Source of the DNA: Lingula anatina
Taxonomy: Eukaryota > Brachiopoda > Lingulata > Lingulida > Lingulidae
Assembly (NCBI RefSeq): GCF_001039355.2
Contig: NW_019775583.1
Location: 254,767-274,813, forward strand
Direction: 5' to 3'
Length of the DNA stretch: 20,047 nucleotides
Positions 1 to 9,863 of the stretch are shown here, one piece after another; the first letter of the stretch is position 1; the number at the start of each line of letters is the position of its first letter. The position numbers and the translations under genes are program-made. The notes under the pieces were generated by a model. It searched no databases. It worked only from the letters and a program-made list of their open reading frames with translations, and was not told the origin of the DNA.

Positions 1-310
1 TAAATATTATTACTAAACTGATATTAATACTTTTAAAAAATCACCGTTATGGCATGCCTTCTTAATATTATGTAATTCATTGGTATTAAAATCTGTATGT
101 AAAAAAACATAAAAATTTGAAATATTTTTATTTTTCATTGAAAACATTTAGAAATGTGTATGCCATACTACTCATTATGAAATGCTACTTTTTGTCATAC
201 AAAAACTAAGACACAGGGCCATTATATTATTATGTATTTCTTATTTCTTTATCTTAATTGACTTTTTGCTCAGTTTTGAATTTATTCATTAATAATACTA
301 CTTTGTAAAA

Positions 311-389
<79 letters not shown>

Positions 390-944
390 GGAGTGCAATA
401 CAATATCATACTAAGTCACGAAGAAATATAGATAAGAAATCGTTGAATATTAATGAAAATATAAATAGTGTAGTTACAGTATTATTTAACTTGTGTGTTT
501 TGTTGTTTTTGTATGCTTTCTATACTTCCTAAGAGAAGTTCAATTTATACAATTTTTGATAAATACATTAAAAAATTATTCCAAAATGAAATTTTTATAA
601 GAAATAGGGATGGAATTGCATTTTCACATATCATAATAAAATTTATTTTTTATTGCTTATATATTACTGTTTTATAATTTGAAGGGTCACATTGAAAACT
701 TTTTAACATTTATTTTTATTTTAAAGTCTTTCAAAATCGGGTTTATTAGTATTTTATTAAGTATAATTAGTATAATTTTAATTGTTAAAATATCTACTAT
801 AGTGTATTGGCCCAAGAATTTAGTTTTGTCATTGTCATGATTTCTGGTGTAAAAAAAAGCTTTTCCAATTAATGAACAATTGAAAATACTGGAATTTCTC
901 AAAATAAATGCCATGAACCTAGTATATTTTAAATCTTTAAAAAA
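1..944. other. AT-rich non-coding stretch
   Basis: Very AT-rich and CpG-poor. Apart from the A-run and (AT)n tract at 307-385, I see no gene, RNA or element. If the minus-strand exon at 951-1070 is real, this would be its first intron. Confidence 0.6.
307..385. repeat. A-run plus (AT)n microsatellite
   Basis: About 13 A residues (307-319) run into an uninterrupted AT dinucleotide tract to about 385. It is self-complementary and likely length-polymorphic. Confidence 0.95.
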
Positions 945-950
945 ATTCAC

Positions 951-1070
951 GTTAACTAGTGTGCCTATGGCGTCAAACTTTGTTCTGTCTTGCAAGAGCA
1001 CCGCGTGATGCTGCCATCTATTATCCTCGAGAAATACTTCTCCATTCTTCGGCCTCGCTTGAGATGACAT
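951..1070 (-). CDS. Candidate divergent first coding exon, 40 aa, unrecognised protein
   Basis: On the minus strand an ATG at 1070 opens MSSQARPKNGEVFLEDNRW, then HHAVLLQDRTKFDAIGTLVN. This is 40 codons of balanced composition, ending phase 0 at a donor-like AAC|gtgaat. The frame stays open to 687, but after 950 the composition turns to AT-rich Ile/Lys/Phe/Asn residues typical of intron. I do not recognise the protein. If real, it is the N-terminal exon of a gene running leftward out of the window, head-to-head with the main gene. No second exon was found in 1-944. Confidence 0.3.
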
Positions 1071-1099
1071 AATACCTGATACTATGTAAAGGTTCGAAA

Positions 1100-1210
1100 A
1101 GATTAACTCTCCGATCGAGACTACGCTTGGACACCGTTGTAAACATTGCGAAAATAAAGTCTGTGGAATGTTTGAACAAATCTTGCCCGAGAAGCACTAG
1201 ATTTGTTAAC
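1100..1210 (+). other. Putative non-coding first exon of the main gene (left boundary unknown)
   Basis: Coding exon 1 starts after a strong splice acceptor (2480), so an upstream 5' UTR exon is expected. The best donor after the CpG cluster is AAC|gtgagt at 1211. It would give a 1270-bp first intron. The transcription start is not visible, so the 1100 boundary is arbitrary. Confidence 0.35.
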
Positions 1211-1570
1211 GTGAGTATTCCACAATATAGCATCTTCTTAGAAAACTACAATCATAACAGAGTAATGCGTATGTTTTATCAGGCTAAATGAATTTACTGA
1301 AATAATGCTTTGTTTAATGAGGCAAATGATGCATGGGTTTACCTGTTTACAAGTATGCTAGTAAATTATGTAATACGTGTAGATCTACGGGTCCTGTGGG
1401 TCATTCCATATCAACGTATCTAGCTCTGCCAACAAACCTATTTATTTTCACATATTTGTAGATATCATTTAGATAAGAAAAAAAAACCCGAAAATTTTAG
1501 ATTGATGTCTGAAATGGTTTCAGAAATATGATATTTCAGTAAGAACTTGGGGTCGCTGTGACATGACATC

Positions 1571-1587
1571 TAGGTCACGGTGACCTA
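1571..1587. promoter_or_regulatory. Perfect AGGTCAnnnTGACCT palindrome (IR3 nuclear-receptor-type site)
   Basis: The string TAGGTCACGGTGACCTA is a perfect 7+3+7 palindrome and contains the consensus estrogen-receptor element (two AGGTCA half-sites, inverted, spacer 3). It lies in the putative first intron inside the inverted-repeat element. Function is unknown; it may simply be repeat sequence. Confidence 0.4.
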
Positions 1588-1775
1588 GTGACAGCTGGTG
1601 CGCTAAAATATAAGTGCTCACTATATCCCATTGCTGTTTAATTGTAACTGTAATGCTTTAATATTTTATTGATGGGGATACAAATATCACATTGAAAATG
1701 TTGGCATTTTTAAAAGCATTTTTAAAAGCTTAAATGAAAGCAAGGTTAGCGTCACTAAATGAAGGACACATATCC

Positions 1776-1850
1776 GATATAATTTTTAATGCCTCTCATT
1801 TCAGCAGAGATCCTGTATAATTTTTTAATGCGACTCATTTCAGAAGATGA
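1776..1850 (+). repeat. Diverged tandem duplication, about 37 bp x2
   Basis: Two adjacent copies share TATAATTTTTAATGC followed by CTCATTTCAG, with small differences. Within the 5' intron. Confidence 0.6.
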
Positions 1851-1910
1851 GCTTCTGAACTTAATAGTTCAGTCTTAAAATCAATTTGTACATGTTGGAC
1901 TGACTAAAAT

Positions 1911-1932
1911 ACTTATAAGTATACTTATAAGT
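1911..1932. repeat. Palindromic ACTTATAAGT x2
   Basis: Two copies of the perfect 10-bp palindrome ACTTATAAGT separated by two bases (AT), giving a nested self-complementary stretch in the 5' intron. Confidence 0.7.
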
Positions 1933-2028
1933 GTGGTATTGGTAATTCTTTTATCACTGCAGTGGTGCATAAAAGTATTACAAACACTCAAAGCAGGAAT
2001 GTTCCCAAAACATTGGAATACAAGTACT

Positions 2029-2073
2029 TATTTTATTTTATTTTATTTTATTTTATTTTATTTTATTTTATTT
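2029..2073 (+). repeat. (TTTTA)n pentanucleotide microsatellite
   Basis: About eight uninterrupted TTTTA units. Simple repeat in the 5' intron. Confidence 0.95.
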
Positions 2074-2480
2074 GTTGTTAAAGATATATAGTCACATATT
2101 TGGAATGTCATAACTCTGAAACAAATTCAGATATCAATCTAAAATTTTACGTTGTTTTAAATATTTGTAATATCTACATCTTGCTGGATGAGTTAACCTA
2201 GTCTGTTAATATGTCCATATTATTTCTGCATCAAATGCACCAGTGGCGGGGAAAGGAGAGGTGAATGTCACAGTATTCAAGCAAATTGTACACATGTCCA
2301 TATTGAAGATCAGAAAAAGAGACACTGACCCAGTAAGATCACATTCTGAATACATTCTCTTTTGATAGAGTATTGAAAAGTCTATGAATACCATGCACAT
2401 TGCCTGGGTAATTCATTGCAGTACTTGTTTGCAATTCTCATAATTAAACTTTCCTTTAGCCAATCTTATTTATTTTATAG

Positions 2481-2758
2481 GCTTCTCAATGGGTTGTGGT
2501 GCATCTACAGGTACCACAGGCTTGGCTCCTGGAGCTCGCTCAGGCTATGCACCTCTTGGAACAAAACCAGCTTCTAACTTTGATTTTGCTGACATAGCAA
2601 AGACATGGCATGCTTTGGCTAAGGCTGAGGATTTTGTTAAACATGGCACCAAAGTTAACATCCTCCCAGAAAGGAGAACAGGATGGAAGACAGTCCGTAT
2701 ATTTGTGTCGTCCACTTTTAAAGATTTTAATGCCGAAAGGGAAGTCCTAGTGAAAGAG
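2481..2758 (+). CDS. Exon 1 (coding), residues 1-90: acylation motif and start of DUF4062
   Basis: The acceptor tattttatag ends at 2480 and ATG is at 2489, so 8 nt of 5' UTR precede the start. The protein begins MGCGAS: Gly2 fits N-myristoylation and Cys3 adjacent S-palmitoylation. A Gly/Ser/Ala-rich linker follows, then a helical stretch (FDFADIAKTWHALAKAEDFV). The DUF4062 signature VRIFVSSTFKDFNAER lies at 69-84. The donor is GAG|gtatga, phase 0. Confidence 0.9.
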
Positions 2759-3594
2759 GTATGATCAGTTCATTTATATATTAAGTGATTTTCTATAATT
2801 TGCTAATTGTAATTTTTTGTTTGTTTGTTTAAGAAAATAGCAATTTATACCTAAAATTTATACAATCATAATCAGTATTACTTGTACTTTAAAGTTTTGG
2901 ATAGGGGCATATGCATTGTATTCCTTAGCATATATTATATCTTCAGTCAGATTTCCTTAGGAAGATTGTTTGAATAAATTACAGAAGCTTGGACCATCTA
3001 TATAAATTTTAATATTACTCATCACATTTTTGTTTTAATTAAGTCTCTAAAAAAAAATTCAAAATTATTGAAACTTGCATGCTGCTCTAACCGAAGACAA
3101 ATTCATTTGTGCTTGCTTTAAAACCTTTCAAGTTGTCACATTTTAGGTAAGATGTCATATATGAAAAATTATGGGAACTTGTTGAAAATTGCATTGTCTG
3201 CCATCTTTACAGGTGTTTCCAGACTTGAGAGTTTGGTGCCAAGAGAGGCGTCTGCATCTTGTGGAATGTGATCTCAGATGGGTTAGTACACTTGATACTG
3301 TAGCCGTGTGTGTGCGCGTTCGTGCATGCGGGTGTGCGTGCGTGCGTGTGTATGTGTGTGTGTGTGTGTATGTAGGGGAAGAGTTAAGGGGGCAGTCAGG
3401 AGTATTAAGAAATGATCTGCTCTGAATCAGAAATTTCCTTTTTGCTATCTAATATAGTATGGCTTCCTTTTAATAGTTTATTGTTTTTATAATAATAATT
3501 ATGATAATAACAAAAACAACAGCAACAACAACAATAATAATAATAATAATGATGATGATGAAGATGGTGATGATGTTGATGATAATGAGGATCG

Positions 3595-3649
<55 letters not shown>

Positions 3650-6600
3650 GTGTTTATATATTAGGGAGTACCTAAGAATACATCGAATGAGCTCGTCTTG
3701 AGAACCTGTCTTGAAGAAATTGACAGGTGTGTCAAGGAGAACACTATGCCCTACTTCATTAATATGCTCAGGTGAGTTCTTCCCAACTCAGATAGGATTT
3801 TTTTTCGGGTGCAAATAGATAGTGTTATCTTAATCTCATACTGATGTGATACTATTACCCAATGTTCATTTTCGTGCTACATGTATATAGAGCTCACTGA
3901 AGAGAAGTTGCCATGATATGTTTTATATGTACTTTGAAGGGATTAAACTGTACATTTAGGATGCTGAGAGGGTGTGTGTGGCAGGAACATGGCTATTGTT
4001 TAAACAAACCAATATATACCAATGTATTATATATCAATAAAAAACTTATTTCAACAGCTTTTCATTGTCACATGAAACTTGAAATTATAATTTTGAAATT
4101 ATAATTTTAATTTGTTTCATTTGATTGTTATAAACTCCTGATTTATGGAAACATGTGGAATATTTATTATATAATAGAAATTAAATTCTGGATAGGTAAA
4201 GTTTTCTTGATGCGTAGTTGGATTCAGAGTTTTCTTTATATGTTCCCTATCTTTCATAATTTGCTTTGCTGATAGTAGCTATATATTTACCTCTGCCAAG
4301 GAGGTTATGTTTTCACCCCTGTTTGTCTGTCTGTCTATTTGTTTGTCATCAACATAACTCAAAAAGTTATGGACCGATTTTGATGAAATTTTCAAGGTAG
4401 GTGGGAAATGGGTTAACTTAGAAGTGATTAGTTTTTGGTGGTGATCTGGATCAATAATCAATAATAATAAAAAATCGCTGCCTTAGCAGAGGTCTGCCCT
4501 CTCGGAGCGCTTTTCTAGTTATTTATTTATTTATTCTCAGTGAGCGAGTTGGATGGGTTGTAAAGGATGGTGATGTCCCCTCCAATCTCCTGGACCACTA
4601 TCGCTTGTTTTATGGACTTTCAGTCACAGAGATGGAGATTGTTCATGCAGCATACAAGAGGATCAATCCAAATTGTAAGTACTTCTTCGATCTGCAGCTT
4701 AAAACACAAGTGGCAGAATATATATGTAGTTGGCTTTTGGGCAAATATCAACGGCCTACATGTATATAAAGTGGAGCTGGTAATTTTGATGGAATTTGAG
4801 CATTTATCCAGCAATTATTTGCAATGCACCACTTGTGTGATCATAATCTTTCTACTTAATTATTCATCCTTTTAAACAAACAAAAGATATTACACACCTA
4901 TTTTTTTTTTTTTTTAATTTCAGCTATCTTTATGCTGAGGGACACTAGTTTCCTACAAACAATGCCAACTGAGCATGCGAAGCGCTTTTTGGACGACAGC
5001 GATGACCAAGCTAAGCATCACCAACAAAAAATGACTGTTTTGAAAGGAAAAATTCAAGAAAGATTTCCAGTAAGTAAGAGTGAAGAATCTGTTTATTTTT
5101 CTTGTCAGTATGGATTTTTGATCTTTTATCCTAATAGAACACATCACTGTAGTTCTATCGTTCCACTATATTTCAGATCTCTGTTTTATTTTACAGTATT
5201 TTGTTTCTGTGCCCCTAATTTCAGTCAAGTTTCCATGTAACATACTTTAAAAAGTAGTACTTTTAAGCTCTTTGTAGTGTGTGGTTCAATACCTAACATC
5301 TTATATTATCAAACAAAAATGTTGTCTTACTAAAAATTTTATTCAAGAATTTTGCTTTCCCCCTTTCCGTTCTTTAAGATGTAATACACTAATAACTTAT
5401 AAGATTGTCTTGATTTTCTGTTTCACTGTCAAACCTCAATTTTTTTCCTGATACACAAGGGGTTCTTCTGAATGTGTGTCATTTGCAAAACCTAGCTTAC
5501 TGCCACCATTACCTGAAGAGGACTTCTTTACCTCCAGATCATATATGGTAAATTCTTGTATTAAGATTCAACATGTACAGCTACTGCAAACTTTTTATGA
5601 CTACTTTGCTTCTTGAGGTGACCTTTATTTTATATTTAATTTAGCACCTTATTTTTCAAATGATTGCTTGTTGTATATCTAAATGAGAAAGAGAGAGTGA
5701 CTTACATGTATGAGATTTTTTTCATAGTAATTGATATTCAAGTGTAAAAATGTACCACTAGCTGTTTATGAGTGTGAAACTTTTTAAGTTCATCTTTATA
5801 AATGATCTGAAATGCAAGAAAGATCTTATACAAAATGCACAGTGAAAATATAGATATAAACAAAGAAGAGGGAAGCAAAAGAATCAGATCCTTCCTGCCA
5901 GCTGGTCTCACTTTCAATATGAAACATGACTTTGTTGCTTTTGAAAAGGCACTTGCATTTTTTATGTTAATCAGCAAATTTTGCAAACTAATTTACTGAA
6001 ATTAATTTTTTCAGGCTGAGCGTGTGTTGGTGTATTCAGCAGAATATGTAGGACCTGATGAAAAAGGGAAGCCGAGGCTGAAAGTGTCTGACACTTTCAA
6101 AGAAAGGGTAAGTCGAGGTTGGAATATTCATTATTAGTGGACTTAAACCTGTGTTAGTAGAATCCAGATAACTCCTGACTTCAGACTATATTGTGTCACT
6201 GATGCTTTTACCTTGTAATTACAGCTCTGTATTCAGCAATATCAGTAGGTTTTATGAAATGACATAGAGCCTTATTCATTTTTATAAATTTTTATTCAGA
6301 GCGGACTTTTTACAAAGGCAACACAAGCCCCTGCCCCTTTTCCGCACGCCGGATTTTTGTTCATTTTTTAAGACTTATTCTTCAGGTGGAGGATTTTTTC
6401 AAGGAGCGTATAAGTGAGCAATATCCGATGTCGGCTCTGAAGGAACAAACGACAGACAAATACCAGCTGGCTCACGATGCTCAGGAGGCTTTCATGAAGA
6501 ACAAAAGTGAGATTGTGCTTGGGAGAGATGCACTGGTGGATCAGGTGAGAAGATTGATTGAATTTGGTGAAAATATATTTTTATAGGTTGGAAAAGTAAT

Positions 6601-9600
6601 TTAAAGTTTCATATTTTTGTGTTGGGAGTTGAATCAGTATATGAAATTAGTTTCTTCAAACAGATATATAGGGCTTTCATTACAAGAGGTCCTTAAATTA
6701 ATAATAAGTTACATCTAATTTTTATTAAAATTCATAAGAATAAATATAAGAAAAAGATTGATTGGATAGTGGAAGGTAATGAGAAAATCATTTAAAACCC
6801 CTAAATTAGAGACATTATGAAGTCTTTCAAAAATAAGATGCAGTATATTTATGGGAAGGTTCTATTTATATATTTTTTATAATAATAATAATAATAAAAC
6901 ACTTCTTTAAAACCGCGCTAAAAGTCAAAAGTAACATTTTAAAAACTATTTGTTGAGACACGGGTAGCCAGTGGAGGTTTCGCAGAATTGGTGTGATGTG
7001 GTCGGACTTCTTATAATTATTTTCTTTTGTGAAACTGAGATCATGATGCTAGGCTAAGCATTTCCAACAAAGTTTCAAGCATGTAGTGATCCTCTTTTAC
7101 CTTAATTTGACCCAGATCATCCAGTATGTTGCTGAGGGAGAGCGTGATGTCCCATTATTAGTGCTGGGAGAGCCTGGGTCTGGGAAATCATCTGTCATGG
7201 CGAGAGTGGCAGACATAATAGAAGACAAGGCCAAACTGGGGGAAATAAAAGGGTAAGTATATGATATAGCCTAACATATTAAAGATCTTTTTACGTCAGA
7301 GAGATGACAGATTTGAAAGCACAATGGAATCTCTTTTTGTCTTCCTCGTAGATGTACGATCTCTTCAGTCAGTGACATCATTTTGACTATTTCTGCTTAA
7401 TAAGTACTCTGGAATAGATGCAAACCCCAGCCTAAGCCCCCACTCCCCTCTTCACCTCAAAAATAGGCAAAAAAAGAACTTTAAAAAAAAACAAGTGAAT
7501 AGTAATAAAAACATTTTTTCCAGTGGGGGAGGACAGCAATGGCACATCTTCTACCACTTTGTTGGCGCAGTTCCTGGATCCACGGATGCTGAGCCCATGA
7601 TTCACCGTCTCCTGAAAGAACTGGGAGTCATCACAGTAAGTATAATGATACCATTGCACTTGAATGCTTAAATTTTGCCAAACAGTTACAACGATTCACA
7701 TCGTGAAACAGTGAATAATGTTTAATAATCTTTTGTGGGCTTGGCATTGACAAAGAATAATTTGTTCAGTTAAATATCAATATTTCTTGCCAGTTTTATT
7801 TTAAAATGTTGCTGGGCATCTGATAAATGTATAGAGAGCAGTGAGATGTCTGCCTAAGAAGTTTTATCAATAGAGTGGTTTTGAGCAGAGATATCTCATG
7901 TCCCAGCTGTAGGAGCATTCACATCATTGGTTTTGACTATAAAGATTTTATAGTCATACTTCTTAGTACAAACTCTTATTTGTTTTGGTATAAAAATTGT
8001 GTTTGATTTAGTTTATATTTTGCACCTGACCAGAATTGCTCACAAAATTAGTACTTGTGAAAAAAAATGTAAATCAGAATTTAAAAATATCAGTTATACA
8101 AATGTATTTTCAAAGCCTTACAGTTCTGGGAGCACATTTTGTACACAAGCAGAGGAGCATTTACCTATAAACAATTTGTCTCATTTTTCTCAGGATGACA
8201 GCCAACTGCCAAAAGACCTGGAGTCGGCAAGTCAGTTGTGTTTCAGTATTCTCTCCAACACCAGCACCAAGCCTGTGGTGATTTTGATCGATGCTCTGAA
8301 TCAGGTACGAGTGTGGTGTTGAAATAGCTGCATCAGTTTGGTAATGTGGACATGTACTGGTACACATTGTTCTTTTGTCACAAAATAATATAATTGTTCA
8401 TGATACTCACAGATATGTTGCAACAGCAATCTGACATCTTCTTCAATCTACACTGATGTCACTGTGTCATGAATGTGTCCTTGAGAGGCATCGAAACGTA
8501 TCTGGGAATATTATAGGAAATATTATTTTGAGAACTTCACCACATGTACCAAGTGAAGTGGGTTGTTCAATGAGGTTATGACTGTTGCTTATTTGTATCT
8601 CAGTTTTGATGACACAAATTTAGGGAATATCGACTGAATGAAAACAATATGCTGAAATTAACATTTATTTAATATTTATTTATTTATTTTTAAATCATCC
8701 ACCATAGTTAACCAAAATTCATTTTTTAAATTAATTTTTGTTATAACAGATGGATGATGATGACCCTGCATTAAATATGCTGTTTGTGCCCCCAAAACTG
8801 TCCCCAAATGTCCGCTGTGTGTTCTCCATGATCCCGGGGACCCCTCAACACAAGGCCCTGATGAAACGGGAGAGCCAACCCAAAGAACTCCCTGTGCAGC
8901 CCCTGGATATGAAAGCTAGAGAGGTGAGTACATACATATGATTATGAATGATAGAATGATATCTTCTCCACCAAGGCAAAATGTTGATAATGTTAATGAA
9001 ATAGAATAGAAAATTCTTTAAAACATGCTAGGAGACCTAGGCTTTTTGCTCCTGTCTGTCCTGCATAAATAAAGAATGACATTTTTAAGAAGCCATGAGG
9101 AGGATGGATACTGTATTTTGTGGAAAACTGTATAGAATTTTATAAAACTTCTAAAAGTACCAAGGGAAATTTGTGTAGTAGGAGTTGAGAGATTAAGATG
9201 AGAGACCCATTCTTGGAACTAAAATACATGTAAGCCTTGATATCCTTGTTTAAATTCCTGTATTGACTATCCCTTTTCTGTTTGGAAATGAAACCTTTAT
9301 ACATATAGATGTAAGATTACATGAGACATCTTTTAATTTTAGGAAATTGTCCAGACATTCTTTTCCACCTACAACAAACAACTTGATCCGAGTCAGTTCA
9401 ATTTACTGATGAATAAACCGTCCACTAATAATCCACTCTGGCTGTCCATTGCGTTAGAGGAGCTGCGCGTGCACGGGGACTTCTTCACTGTGACGGAGAA
9501 GATTAAAAGTTTGAAGGAGGAACTGCCAGGGTGGGTGTTGGCAGCTGAGGCTGTGTTCACATCAGGTCAAAGTTGAAATGGAAGTAGACTGATTGATGTT

Positions 9601-9828
9601 GATGGACAGTCTTATTGTTGAAACTGTACATTATGTTTGCATTTTATGCAGTGTTGGCTAATAATGATTTAAAAATAGAAAAGTTTCCTTTGTGCATTTT
9701 ATTATTTTTGTAGTTAATTATTTGTTTTGGTTCAAATTATGTAAGCTTTAAAAAATTTTCTTCTTCTAGTATTTTTTTCTTAAACATTAATGACATCATT
9801 TTGTTTAAATTTTTACTTTTTCCAGTTA

Positions 9829-9863
<35 letters not shown>

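Larger units (their letters stand above)
951..1210. promoter_or_regulatory. CpG cluster, probable (possibly bidirectional) promoter
   Basis: I count 15 CpG between 950 and 1211, against 4 in 1-949 and 13 in the next 1270 bp, in an otherwise AT-rich sequence. The cluster lies 1.3 kb upstream of the main gene's start codon. It contains a YY1-like ATGGCG on the plus strand near 967. No TATA box is evident. Promoter function is inferred from composition and position only. Confidence 0.5.
1491..2148. repeat. Large inverted repeat (possible foldback element) in the 5' intron
   Basis: Positions 1491-1538 match the reverse complement of 2101-2148 at about 41 of 48 positions, sharing AAAATTTTAGATTGAT and TTTCAGA blocks. 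Weaker similarity appears to continue outward to about 1405 and 2215. The 560-bp interior holds no coding sequence. This suggests a degenerate non-autonomous foldback transposon or two oppositely oriented copies of one repeat. Confidence 0.6.

Noticed and set aside
687-950. Left part of the 127-codon minus-strand frame
   Set aside because: Beyond 950 it becomes AT-driven Ile/Lys/Asn/Phe-rich sequence with no CpG, typical of intron. Only the first 40 codons were kept as a candidate exon.
945-1215. CACGTTAAC inverted repeat flanking the CpG cluster, possible transposon ends
   Set aside because: Only about 9 bp match at each side and nothing further inward pairs. That is within chance, and both copies also coincide with donor-like sites.
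2206-2400. 64-codon minus-strand frame before the first coding exon
   Set aside because: No domain or splice support, and it lies in the putative 5' intron next to an inverted-repeat arm.
3501-3701. Open frame coding runs of Ile and Met
   Set aside because: It is a translation of trinucleotide microsatellites, not a protein.
4567-4875. 102-codon plus-strand frame
   Set aside because: It overlaps exon 4 in another frame and then runs into intron. A shadow.
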